DNA from: Sphaerolaimus hirsutus
Taxonomy: Eukaryota; Nematoda; Chromadorea; Monhysterida; Sphaerolaimidae
Direction of reading: 5' to 3'
Length of the DNA stretch: 64,000 nt
NCBI GenBank assembly: GCA_964036195.1
Contig: OZ038450.1
Location: 7,690,701 to 7,754,700, forward strand
Made by a program: the position numbers and the translations under genes. Below are positions 10,435 to 19,094 of this stretch, one piece after another (within the stretch, counting starts at the first letter, position 1; the number at the start of each line of letters is the position of its first letter). A model generated the notes under the pieces. It did not search any database and had not been told where the DNA came from. It saw only the letters and a list, made by a program, of their open reading frames with translations.

Positions 10435-10629
10435 TGGCGGCCCGGACACTAGTTAAAAAATGTGTATCAACTCATATTTTGGCTTCACATGTCGCAGAGC
10501 ACTTGCCGTAATATGTATTTTTCAACATTGCCGCATGTGCATTTGTAGATTGCTCTGAGACACGTGAAGCCGAGTTGACACAGACCAGTTGCAGTTGACA
10601 TACAAGTGTCAACTGCTGTACAGGCCGCC
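10435..10629. mobile_element. GTCAACT-rich MITE before T5
   Basis: Left end TGGCGGCCCGGACACTAGTT and right end AGTTGACA...GGCCGCC form an inverted pair. The interior has inverted GGCTTCACATGT / ACACGTGAAGCC arms. The same family lies at 37854-38079. Confidence 0.55.
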
Positions 10630-10713
10630 CGTCATTTAAAGCGCGCGAGCGTCTGCATAGTAAGTTTGTACCCGTCGTTCGTACCAGTGCCAACGCCGTG
10701 CCGCCGCTCGCAG

Positions 10714-10959
10714 TACGCGCCGGTGATCCCGCAGCAGACGCTGCCGCAGCGCGCCTTCGACGGGCACTTCCACTGCGCCTGGTGCCCGTACAAGTCCAAG
10801 CAGCGGTGCAACCTCAAGCGGCACCACTACCTGGTGCACACGCACGCCGACCTCATCCAGTGGTTCCACTGCAACTTTTGCGATTTCCGCTGCAAAATGC
10901 GCGCCCGGTTGAAGGAGCACGAGATGAGGAAACACGCCGAGCATTTTCCCCCCGCGTGA
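10714..10959 (+). CDS. Terminal exon T5 of copy 1
   Basis: Phase-0 start after CCGCTCGCAG with YAPVIPQQTLPQRAFDG. Fingers are FHCAWCPYKS to VH and FHCNFCDFRC to KH. The stop follows HFPPA. It is GC-rich. The upstream ORF in the same frame (from 10606) overlaps a MITE end and is not part of the exon. AATAAA at 11174-11179 follows. Confidence 0.8.
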   Translation, partial: YAPVIPQQTLPQRAFDGHFHCAWCPYKSKQRCNLKRHHYLVHTHADLIQWFHCNFCDFRCKMRARLKEHEMRKHAEHFPPA

Positions 10960-11010
10960 TCGATCACTCTTTTGTGTATTGTCTTGTATCGCATTTGTAC
11001 ATTTTGTAGT

Positions 11011-11031
11011 CATCGTTGGGCGTGTGCATTT
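11011..11031 (+). promoter_or_regulatory. Selector-like motif before T6
   Basis: CATCGTTGGGCGTGTGCATT, about 50 bases after the T5 stop. A MITE (11051-11240) separates it from T6. Confidence 0.65.
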
Positions 11032-11050
11032 GCCATTTTAGAATCCACAG

Positions 11051-11240
11051 GGCTCACGCACGCTAGTTGACATAGCAGATTCGTGTCAACTCAATGTCAA
11101 CTAAAAAACTTCTAAAAATGTAGAAAAGCATCGCACTGAACAGAAACAATGAAAAGTAAGTGTCATGGTGAACAATAAATCACATAACTCACTGAAATCT
11201 AATTAACACGAATGCAGTTGACATCTAGCGTGCGTGGCGC
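11051..11240. mobile_element. GTCAACT-rich MITE before T6
   Basis: Its ends are inverted: CACGCACGCTAGTTGACAT on the left, with GTTGACATCTAGCGTGCGTG on the right. Several GTCAACT words lie inside. Confidence 0.55.
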
Positions 11241-11296
11241 CACTTCTCAACACCAAAAAGCGGCTACACATAAAGTAGCCTTGGCGCCCCCCACAG

Positions 11297-11560
11297 CAGT
11301 CCCGCACTCGTGCGCGGCGGGGCACCGGCCCCCAGTGCGCTATGGCCAACCCTCAAGCGGGCGAGGACGGACTATTCCACTGTTCCTGGTGCCTGTACAA
11401 AACGAGGCTGGTGGCCGACTTGAAGCGGCACCAGTACCTGAAGCACACGCACCCCGACCAGGTGCAGTGGCTCCACTGCAGGTACTGCGAGTACAGGTCA
11501 AAGTGGAAGCCGCATTTGAGCTCGCACATGTACACCCAGCACGGTGTGCCGTCGTCGTGA
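11297..11560 (+). CDS. Terminal exon T6 of copy 1
   Basis: Fingers FHCSWCLYKT to KH and LHCRYCEYRS to QH, ending GVPSS and TGA. Three in-frame phase-0 acceptors are possible: before 11297 (CCCCACAG), 11300 and 11336 (GGCCCCCAG). I give the first because it follows a pyrimidine run. The start of this exon is the least certain in the array. Confidence 0.7.
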   Translation, partial: QSRTRARRGTGPQCAMANPQAGEDGLFHCSWCLYKTRLVADLKRHQYLKHTHPDQVQWLHCRYCEYRSKWKPHLSSHMYTQHGVPSS

Positions 11561-11693
11561 ATGGGTGATTTGTTAGGCGTGTATGAGTGGAGAGCTAATT
11601 GTGATCGTTTGATGGTTATTTGGCTGCTGTCGTGCTTGACTTTTGCTATGAATTATAGCTTCTTCGTCGTGTGTCTTCTCAACACTATGGGTT

Positions 11694-11712
11694 TGATCGT
11701 CAGGCGTGTGTT
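11694..11712 (+). promoter_or_regulatory. Selector-like motif before T7
   Basis: TGATCGTCAGGCGTGTGTT matches the docking complement GATCGTC on its 5' side. A weaker copy (TTAGGCGTGTATGAG) lies at 11573-11587. Confidence 0.6.
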
Positions 11713-12123
11713 CCTCGTATTGGCAACGCGGGGTAGTTTACTTTAATTTTAAACCTTAGTAACAGTAATTTTCAATCTCTGGCAACTGTTTTTCATGGAC
11801 AACCTTTCCAGTAAGCTCAAATGCGTTAAAGCTGATTTAGAAGTTTCAAAAAATTTATTTCTGTCATAAACTAGTGTGTGTAGGGTTAATGGGAGCTCAT
11901 CATTGTTCATCGTGAAACTGCACTGACACCCCTTTGCTGAGTGCTTGCTGCCCCCCCCCCCCTACATAACACCAATGTTAACTCAATGCTAAATATGTAC
12001 TGTTGACTTTGACACATGCTAATAAAAGCGTGTCAAACGCTCCTTTGCTTAACTTCATCCAAACTACCAAATCGATTCTCTCTGCTGTGTGAATTTACCA
12101 TTTTTATCTTTACGCCTATTCAG

Positions 12124-12387
12124 GATGAAAGGCATGATGGTACATCAAATGGGGGTATCAAACAAAAGTGCACCTCATTCCAATGTGGATTGTGTCCATA
12201 CAGCGCCAGAGAGAAGAAAAACCTTTACCAACACATTTATTGGAAGCATGCCAACTCTGAAAGCATCGATTGGCACTACTGCGACCGGTGTGATTATAGG
12301 TCGAAAAGTAAGGCTAATTGTAGGAGGCATTTGATTCGGAAACATGGCGTATTTGGTACGAGCTTCCCAACGGCGCTTGGAAACTGA
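12124..12387 (+). CDS. Terminal exon T7 of copy 1
   Basis: Phase-0 start after a pyrimidine-rich ACGCCTATTCAG: DERHDGTSNGG, then fingers FQCGLCPYSA to KH and HYCDRCDYRS to RKH, tail GVFGTSFPTALGN. Confidence 0.8.
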   Translation, partial: DERHDGTSNGGIKQKCTSFQCGLCPYSAREKKNLYQHIYWKHANSESIDWHYCDRCDYRSKSKANCRRHLIRKHGVFGTSFPTALGN

Positions 12388-12794
12388 CGTGATTGGTGTT
12401 TTTTTGGTCTGTTTGATTGTCTAGATTGTTTTCCATTTCTATTTAAGTAGAATAATTTCTAGGGTGCATGCACACTCTTGATACTTGATTAAGAAAACAG
12501 AATACGTATTAGATGCATGTATTTTAGGCGCCTAATTACCTGTGCAATGCAATCTGCTCGATGTGCATTTTAGCACGTGCACTATACACGGGGTTACGAC
12601 GATATGGCTTTTCGATGTCGATATTCTATGTGAGTAATGGTCGACATTCTGTACCATTGTCTATCTATCGACTTGTTGATAAATACCTTTCAATGTTAAA
12701 TAATTTTTTAAAAATTTTGTTTCGGACTTTAAAAGTCGACAATCGATGCGTTGTATCGTCCCCCGCGTGCTGGGTGTTGCTGCCCGCGGCCCAG

Positions 12795-12820
12795 CTGATC
12801 CTGTCGGGCGTGCCCTTTTT
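12795..12820 (+). promoter_or_regulatory. Selector-like motif before T8
   Basis: CTGATCCTGTCGGGCGTGCC followed by CTTTTT, about 115 bases before the T8 acceptor. Confidence 0.6.
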
Positions 12821-12935
12821 GTCCAGACAACATTTTCCCATTGTGACGATAAGTCCATGTCCATAGTCGCTAAGTCCCCTTATTTGAAACTGGTCGTTAT
12901 CATTCCATCAATCAATCCACTCAACTCCACTGCAG

Positions 12936-13157
12936 ACCAAAGATGCTGGCATGGTGCCAAAATCTGATGGACTGCTCGCCTGCTCGTGGTGCCCATACCT
13001 CACAAAGCAGAAGGGCGCCCTGAATAGCCACATTTACTGGAAGCACACGCATCCCGACATGATTGTCTGGTCCCATTGTGATTTCTGTGAATATAGGTCA
13101 AAGTCTAAGTCGGATGTTAAGAAGCACATGAAAGCTAAGCATAGTGTGCTCGCTTGA
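12936..13157 (+). CDS. Terminal exon T8 of copy 1
   Basis: Phase-0 start after CAACTCCACTGCAG with TKDAGMVPKSDG. Fingers are LACSWCPYLT to KH and SHCDFCEYRS to KH; ends SVLA. Confidence 0.8.
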   Translation, partial: TKDAGMVPKSDGLLACSWCPYLTKQKGALNSHIYWKHTHPDMIVWSHCDFCEYRSKSKSDVKKHMKAKHSVLA

Positions 13158-13386
13158 AGTTTGGCGCTTTTTTATTTTTTTATTGATTGTTGTTTAATTT
13201 GTTAAGACGCAAATATAGCTTTCAAGAAATTATGTAAAAATTAGTTTCCATCGGTAAAAATTAAGTTTAGAGGAATGCATCATTGCCTTTGAAGATCGAA
13301 GTATTTACTTGTCTGCTTTAATATAAGTGTGTAAAGTTTTCCCTTGGTTTTTGTATTGCTTAACAAAATTCCCTTTATTGGCGAAG

Positions 13387-13629
13387 GTACCTTTGACGAC
13401 TGCTAACGACATCGGTGCAGCAATTAAACCTAAACTCGTATTCGAATGCAGCTATTGCGACTATAGGTCAACTTATAAGCACCATTTAAAAAGCCATATA
13501 AAATGGAAGCATGTCAGCGCTGAAAGTTTAGGCTGGCTTGAATGTGATTACTGCGAGTTTAGAACTAAATCAATCAATCGATCTAATTTAGGGAGGCATT
13601 TAAGGGATGTCCATGGTGTGAATCGTTGA
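13387..13629 (+). CDS. Terminal exon T9 of copy 1 (class I)
   Basis: Phase-0 start after TTGGCGAAG with VPLTTANDIGAAIKP. Fingers are FECSYCDYRS to KH and LECDYCEFRT to VH, ending GVNR. T11, T13 and T15 share this TANDIGAA leader, so I call the group class I. No GGGCGTG motif precedes it. Confidence 0.8.
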   Translation, partial: VPLTTANDIGAAIKPKLVFECSYCDYRSTYKHHLKSHIKWKHVSAESLGWLECDYCEFRTKSINRSNLGRHLRDVHGVNR

Positions 13630-13715
13630 TTGCTATTTTGCATTTGAAGTGTCTTTTATTCGCGTCTCAACTTCAAAAATATGGACGTATTTATGCTCGT
13701 CGCCATAGTTTTCCT

Positions 13716-13734
13716 GTCTGAGTGAGCCACTGTA
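13716..13734 (+). promoter_or_regulatory. Conserved intronic element before class II exon T10
   Basis: GTCTGAGTGAGCCACTGTA. It recurs before T12 (15008-15026), T14 (16261-16279) and relic T16 (18031-18049, one change). Its core complement AGTGGCTCACTCA occurs at 18712-18724, after the array. Conservation may simply reflect recent duplication; a second pairing system is a hypothesis. Confidence 0.45.
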
Positions 13735-13759
13735 ATATCCCACCGAAATGTCACGCATT

Positions 13760-13964
13760 GGGCCCACATACACTAGTTGACATAAAACTTCGTGTCAACT
13801 TAATTCAGAAAAATGTGATTTCAACTTTCGTATGTGGTGACACTTTTCAACAGAAACAATTTCCATTTTTTTTGTTCAAGTGTGGTGCTTTCAATAACTT
13901 GTTGTGTTATTTAGTTGCCATTCAGTTGACACGAATTTGCAATGTCAACTAGTGTCTGCGGGCC
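13760..13964. mobile_element. GTCAACT-rich MITE before T10
   Basis: Ends GGGCCCACATACACTAGTTG and (right) CAACTAGTGTCTGCGGGCC are inverted. The interior is AT-rich with GTGTCAACT words. Confidence 0.6.
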
Positions 13965-13989
13965 TAATGTGCAGTTATTTACATCCCAG

Positions 13990-14238
13990 ATCCCTGAGGC
14001 ATCAGCATCACCTGCCGGGCCCTCGTTAAGAGCGGAAATATCATTCCCCTGCGAATGGTGCGATTACCGGGCTCAGAACAAGTCGAGTATGCTAAGTCAC
14101 ATAAAATGGAAGCACACGCACAGTGATCTGATTAAGTGGTTTCATTGTGGCTACTGCAACTACAGATCAAAGCAAAAATCCGCTATTAAGCGCCATTCTG
14201 TGACAGTACATGGGGCTCAGCCCATTGCTGATGTCTAG
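13990..14238 (+). CDS. Terminal exon T10 of copy 1 (class II)
   Basis: Phase-0 start after ACATCCCAG with IPEASASPAGPSLRAEI. Fingers are FPCEWCDYRA to KH and FHCGYCNYRS to VH, tail GAQPIADV. T14 is nearly identical, and T12 and T16 are broken or decayed relatives; I call this class II. Confidence 0.8.
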   Translation: MPEASASPAGPSLRAEISFPCEWCDYRAQNKSSMLSHIKWKHTHSDLIKWFHCGYCNYRSKQKSAIKRHSVTVHGAQPIADV

Positions 14239-14426
14239 TTCTATTTTTGAGTCCTTAGATAGGAGCTAGGTAGCTTCATCCTATATCATGTCATCGTAAA
14301 AAAATAGATTTAGTGGATTGCTCCATGTCATTTACCAATAGAAGCACATGTCTTCTACATTGACATGTGATAAGAGTGTCTTTGGTGTTTGTATTGCTTA
14401 AATTTGTTTCCCTTTTTTTGGCGTAG

Positions 14427-14922
14427 GCACCTTTAATGACTGCTAACGACATCGGTGCAGCAATGAAACCTAAACTTATATTCGAATGCAACTATTGCGA
14501 CTAAGGCCCCACACACGCTGGTTGACGCCAAAATTAGCGTCAACTCAGAGTCAACTGGTCAAAAATTCAATTGACTCTGAGCCATTTACAATATGTATCC
14601 AAAAAATCCCCTTCTTTCACTCTACATCAATCGACTTTTCAATATTTCTTAATCAACACAGAAAAAAATTAAAAATAGTTATACTTAAAACAGTTGACTC
14701 TGAGTTGACTCAATCGACTTCTAAAAAGTAGCGTCAACCACCGTGTGGAGCGCCTATAGGTCAACTTATAAGGGCCATTTAAAAAACCATATAACGTGGA
14801 AGCATGTCAGCGATGAGAGTGTAGGCTGGTTTAAATGTGATTACTGCGAGTTTAAGACAAAAGCAGTCAAGCGGTCTAATTTAATGAGGCATTTAAGGGA
14901 TGTTCATGGGAAACTACGTTGA
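14427..14922 (+). pseudogene. Terminal exon T11 (class I) interrupted by a MITE
   Basis: The exon begins at 14427 (APLMTANDIGAAMKP) and runs to the second Cys of finger 1, where the insertion creates a TAA. A 251-bp MITE lies at 14504-14754, flanked by TA at 14502-14503 and 14755-14756. Coding resumes at 14757 and stays open through finger 2 to the TGA at 14920-14922. Apart from the insertion the exon appears intact, so it was lost by a single recent event. Confidence 0.8.
14504..14754. mobile_element. TA-duplicating MITE inside exon T11
   Basis: Ends AGGCCCCACACACGCTGGTT and, right, AACCACCGTGTGGAGCGCC form imperfect terminal inverted repeats; GTCAACT words occur inside each arm. Comparison with T9 and T15 shows the empty-site sequence and proves the TA duplication. 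The same family lies at 20063-20312. Confidence 0.85.
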
Positions 14923-15059
14923 TTGCATCGTAAATTTGAAGTGTTTGTTATTCTGGTCTCAACTTCATAAATATGATCGTATTTAGTCTCATCGCTATAG
15001 TATTTCTGTCTGAGTGAGCCACTGTAAATATTCCACTTAAAATGTCACGCAATGTGCAT

Positions 15060-15780
15060 GAGGCATCTGTATCTCCTGCGGGCGCTTAGTTAAGAGCGGA
15101 AATATCACTACCTTGTGAATGGTGTGATGTCAGAGTTGTTAAAAGTACCGAACTTTTTTCAAAGTATATGCAAACGTAAAGTATTTATTTTTACTCACCC
15201 CCTGCGTACAGAAAATGTAAAGTATAAATTTTTACGTTTACACATAAAATAGTTAAAAGTGAGTATTTTCGCCCTGCCCCAATTTTCACTAAAATCATTA
15301 ATTTTTATACCTCTTTGCCCATTTTCGCCTTCAAATTTGATAATTATTATGCTTTGTTTCCTATTTTTGGCTACTTTTTATTGGATATGTGCTTATATAC
15401 TAATTTTTGGCTATTTACCCTCTTTTGTGCCTTTTATCCTTTTTGTTGATCGATGCCTGGAAAAAGCATACCTGAAATACGTTTTCTTTACTTGAGAACA
15501 TTAAAACGGATACGGGTACATTTTTCAGAGGAAACATAACCCTATATTAAATCATTACTCAAGTATACGTATTTTTAGAGTAAACGTAAATACGTTTTAA
15601 CAAATATGGTGATGGCTGTGCTCCGAACAAGGCTAAATATGCTCAGTCACATAAAGTGGACACTGCTTTGTAGCATTGTGGCGACTTCAACTACAAATCA
15701 AAGCAAATATCCACTGTTAAGCGCCATTCCCTGGCAGTTCATGGGGCTGTACCCATTGCTGATGACTTATCTTTTTTTGA
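15060..15780 (+). pseudogene. Broken terminal exon T12 (class II)
   Basis: The left part (15060-15129) reads EASVSPAGA, then a stop, then LRAEISLPCEWCD. The right part (about 15609-15780) retains finger-2 residues but has an in-frame TAG. A 478-bp repeat sits between them. No clean acceptor remains. This is a dead relative of T10 and T14. Confidence 0.75.
15131..15608. mobile_element. ACGTAAA-rich transposon inside T12
   Basis: Begins CAGAGTTGTTAAAAGTAC and ends ACGTTTTAACAAATATG. Flanks GGTGTGATG and GGTGATG are probably a decayed target duplication. Same family as 39847-40353. Confidence 0.65.
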
Positions 15781-15926
15781 GTAATTAAGTGAATGTTGAC
15801 CCAGGTAGTTTCATCACGGCCCTTGCCAATCGATAGCAATCCAAGCACATGTCTTCTACATTGACATGTGATAAGTTTTCCTTTGGTTTTTCTATTGCTT
15901 AAAAAACTTTCTATTCATTCGCGTAG

Positions 15927-16169
15927 GAACGTTTAACGACTGCTAACGACATCGGTGCAGCATATAAACGACATCTCATGTACGAATGCAACTATTGCGA
16001 GTATAAGTCAACTCATAGAGGTCATTTAAATACCCATATAAAATGGAAGCATGTCAGCGATGAGAGTGTAGGATGGTTCAATTGTGATTACTGCGCGTTT
16101 AAAACAAAAGCAGTCAATCAATCTACTTTAAGAAGACATTTAAGGTTGGTCCATGGCATGGAACAGTAA
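15927..16169 (+). CDS. Terminal exon T13 of copy 1 (class I)
   Basis: Phase-0 start after TTCGCGTAG with ERLTTANDIGAAYKRHLM. Fingers are YECNYCEYKS to KH and FNCDYCAFKT to VH, ending GMEQ. Upstream at about 15848-15872 is the hairpin ACATGTCTTC...GACATGT shared with T11 and T15. Confidence 0.8.
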   Translation, partial: ERLTTANDIGAAYKRHLMYECNYCEYKSTHRGHLNTHIKWKHVSDESVGWFNCDYCAFKTKAVNQSTLRRHLRLVHGMEQ

Positions 16170-16319
16170 TTGTATACTAATGTTAAATTTGAAGTATTTA
16201 TTATTTGGGTCTCAATTCGACTAAAAATTGCAGTCCTGCTCATTGCCGTAGCTATTTTCTGTCTGAGTGAGCCACTGTATTCCACCAAAAATTTTACGCA
16301 GTATGTGGTTACATCCCAG

Positions 16320-16568
16320 ATCCCTGAGGCATCAGCATCACCTGCCGGGCCCTCGTTAAGAGCGGAAATATCATTCCCCTGCGAATGGTGCGATTACCGG
16401 GCTCAGAACAAAGCGAGTATGCTAAGTCACATAAAATGGAAGCACACGCACAGTGATCGGATTAAGTGGTATCATTGTGGCCACTGCGACTACAGATCAA
16501 AGCAGAAATCCACTGTTAAGCGTCATGCCCTGGCAGTACATGGGTCTGAACCCATATCTGATGACTAG
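16320..16568 (+). CDS. Terminal exon T14 of copy 1 (class II)
   Basis: Phase-0 start after ACATCCCAG with the same IPEASASPAGP leader as T10. Fingers are FPCEWCDYRA to KH and YHCGHCDYRS to VH, tail GSEPISDD. Differences from T10 are mostly in the second finger, including residues of the DNA-contact region. Confidence 0.8.
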   Translation: MPEASASPAGPSLRAEISFPCEWCDYRAQNKASMLSHIKWKHTHSDRIKWYHCGHCDYRSKQKSTVKRHALAVHGSEPISDD

Positions 16569-16624
16569 TTCGTTTTTGAGTCCTTAAGTATATGTATGTT
16601 GAGCTACAAAGTCCTCTTGAGCCT

Positions 16625-17536
16625 GTTGATAAAGTTTATTCGCAATTATGTTTGCAGATTTGTTCAATCGCCATTGATGATGACTTGCTAGTGGGGCTGA
16701 CAAGGGTGACAAACATGGCCCATTTATTCCATTACCAAAGTTAAAAATTTCAGCCCCCTAGCTCTATCAAACCCCCGTTGAGAGCCCCTCAAATAAAAAA
16801 GTTAAAAGGTCACTCCTTAAGAGTGGCTTTTGATGGTCATAGTGATTCACCCACACATGCTACCTTCAAGGAGAGGGAATTTTTCAAAGAGTAGGCTTAG
16901 AGGAAGATTGTAGGGGTATAAAGATCTGCCCTTTCATGTGACCCTGTGGGTGCTAATCAATGAGACAAAATAAATGCAAAGTATTTGTACTTTTTCATCA
17001 CGGTAAAACTGACCAAAATTCCTTGTGAGCCAGTCTGCAGATCCTCTCTTTTGCTTCAACACTTCATGGAGCATGTGGTATTCACTAGGGACTGGCATGA
17101 TAAATGACTGGAACATGTGGCTTCACTTTCACGAAAAAGTATGTTTATTTTGCATTTTTTTGTTTCATTGACTGGCACCCACAGGGTCACATGAAGGGGA
17201 CAAATCTTTGTCCCCTACAACAAGTTCTCCTCTATGCCTACTCTTTAAGAAATACTTCTCCTTGAAGGTGGCATGTCTGGCTGTATCACTATGACCATCA
17301 ACAGCCACTCTCAGGAAGTGAACTTTTTTACCATGTGAACAAACAGTTAACCTCACATTTTTGTTTGGAGGTCTCTCAACGGGGGTATGAAAGAGCAAGG
17401 GGGCTGTAATTTAATGCTTTAGTAAAGAAATGAATGGGCTATATTTTGATACCAATGTCAGCCCCCTAAAATTTCATCACCATGAATGGCGGTTGAACAA
17501 ATGTACAAACATTTTCGCGAACGAACTTTATCAACG
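16625..17536. mobile_element. Foldback element between T14 and T15
   Basis: Long arms (roughly 300 bases each) are inverted: GTTGATAAAGTT on the left and AACTTTATCAAC on the right, with shared blocks such as CATGTGACCCTGTGGGTGC near 16936-16955 and GCACCCACAGGGTCACATG near 17177-17195. No transposase in the short loop. Confidence 0.65.
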
Positions 17537-17702
17537 GCGTGTAGGTAGTTTCATCATGCATCATGTCGTAGGTAAAAATTAGATTTAGAGAAATGCATCA
17601 TTGCGTTTGCCGATCGAAGCACATGTCTTCTACATTGACATGTGATGAGTTTTGGTTATTTGGTTTTTGTATTGCTTCAAAAATTTCCCTTTATTGGCGT
17701 AG

Positions 17703-17945
17703 GCACCTTTAACGACTGCCAACGACATCGGTGCAGCAATGAAACCGAAACTTATGTTCGAATGCAACTATTGCGACTATAGGTCAACAAATAAAAGCCA
17801 TTTAAAAAGCCATATAACATGGAAGCATGTGAGCGATGAGAGTGTAGGCTGGTTCGAATGTGATTACTGCGAGTTTAAAACAAAAGCAGTCAATCAATCT
17901 ACTTTAAGAAGGCATTTAAGAAAAGTCCATGGGATGGAAGGTTGA
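17703..17945 (+). CDS. Terminal exon T15 of copy 1 (class I, last intact)
   Basis: Phase-0 start after ATTGGCGTAG with APLTTANDIGAAMKP. Fingers are FECNYCDYRS to KH and FECDYCEFKT to VH, ending GMEG. It is closest to T13 and T11. Confidence 0.8.
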   Translation, partial: APLTTANDIGAAMKPKLMFECNYCDYRSTNKSHLKSHITWKHVSDESVGWFECDYCEFKTKAVNQSTLRRHLRKVHGMEG

Positions 17946-18159
17946 TTGCATAGTAAATTTGAAATGTCTTTTATTCAAGTTTCAACTTCATAAATATGCA
18001 CATATTCATGCTCATCGCCATAGTTTTCCTGTCTGGGTGAGCCACTGTATTCCACCAAAATTCCACATACATAGGTATTCAATTCTCAATCAGGTGCCTG
18101 AAAGGGGGTGTACTCCCATTTGCGTGTTCTTGTTTTTGACTACGGAACAAATAGAACCT

Positions 18160-18235
18160 TAGAAACCACATAAAGTGGAGGCACACGCTCTATGACCAAG
18201 TGGAGAAGTTTTGTTGCCAACATTGTCCCTTCAGA
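18160..18235 (+). pseudogene. Relic terminal exon T16 (class II)
   Basis: A short in-frame stretch reads HIKWRHTLYDQVEK, then CCQHCPFRG, aligned with the HIKWKHTHSDLIK and HCGYCNYRS region of T10. It is followed by a stop. The class II upstream element (18031-18049) is present but the leader and finger 1 Cys are gone. Confidence 0.55.
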
Positions 18236-18249
18236 GGAGCATAGCTAGG

Positions 18250-18796
18250 GAACACTCCTTTACCCAACATGGTGTTGAATATTCACTCTAGAGCAAAATA
18301 TTTTTCAAGTCATTTTTCTTGCTTAACTGAGTTGATTGTGTCACTTCATGAACTGTGACTGACCCATCCTCTGTAATATTGATAAATTTCAAATTAGTTG
18401 AATTATGCATACTGCATTTGCTCCAATCAGGCAGCTGAATGAGATAATCTGTGTGACCTGGAAAGTCTTTTGTTCCATGTCTGACCACTGGGCTCACTCT
18501 CACAGTACATACACTGTTAAACCATATAGGTATTATGGAAGCACACTTATTCTTATGGGGTTGGATGCTTCCATTTCAATTTCTGTTTATACAGATCCAA
18601 AGTGAAATTCAATTTGATAGGCACCCGCTTTGTACTCACCAGTCAATCACATAGCGGGATTTGTGTGTGGTTTCTGCTTTGTTCTCGCCTATAATCGGCT
18701 TCGGGATTTGTAGTGGCTCACTCATTAAGTGTATAAATTTACCTTGATGCCTCTGCTTGATTAAGTGCATTATAGCGATTGTGTCATTCTCCACCT
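18250..18796. other. Non-coding stretch after T16
   Basis: No gene seen. It contains AGTGGCTCACTCA at 18712-18724, the complement of the class II intronic element. Confidence 0.4.
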
Positions 18797-18817
18797 GGTC
18801 ACCGGGCGTGTGCTCCT
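18797..18817 (+). promoter_or_regulatory. Ninth selector-like motif, before relic T17
   Basis: GGTCACCGGGCGTGTGCTCC. It lies about 150 bases before a decayed finger, the same layout as for the intact exons. Confidence 0.5.
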
Positions 18818-18964
18818 CCTTTTTGTGTGTTTTTTGGCGCCGAGCCAAATAGTTCCTTCCTCGAATGTTGACTGGAGTGATGATGTTATCTGTGTCGGAA
18901 AATTTCGTTAAATGAAATAAGTTTTCCCCAATTTGCTGGGCTCACTGCTGGCTGGGTGTGAATG

Positions 18965-19060
18965 TAAATGCACACCGTAAAAATTGTCATGCTGCGATTA
19001 GCGACATCTGCACATGCGAGAACTGCTGCTTTTCTTGTAAAAAACAAGTTATAGTTATTT
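18965..19060 (+). pseudogene. Possible relic terminal exon T17
   Basis: The frame starting near 18958 reads HAAISDICTCENCCFSCKK. It resembles the second-finger region of T5 (HADLIQWFHCNFCDFRCK) in Cys spacing. No acceptor, first finger or His pair survives. Tentative. Confidence 0.3.
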
Positions 19061-19065
19061 TAAAT

Positions 19066-19094
19066 TTGGCAAAAGCACACGCCCGACGATCAGC
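19066..19094 (+). promoter_or_regulatory. Second antisense (docking-type) motif, downstream of the array
   Basis: The segment contains AAAAGCACACGCCCGACGAT, the reverse complement of the selector consensus including the CTTTTGCC extension of T2. It could be a second docking site at the 3' side, or a selector left in an inverted fragment. Confidence 0.5.

Noticed and set aside
7984-12820. Reading the GGGCGTG motifs as transposon terminal repeats
   Set aside because: No paired inverted ends or target duplications surround them, they occur once per intron, and flanking sequence is not shared. Not fully excluded without a genome search.
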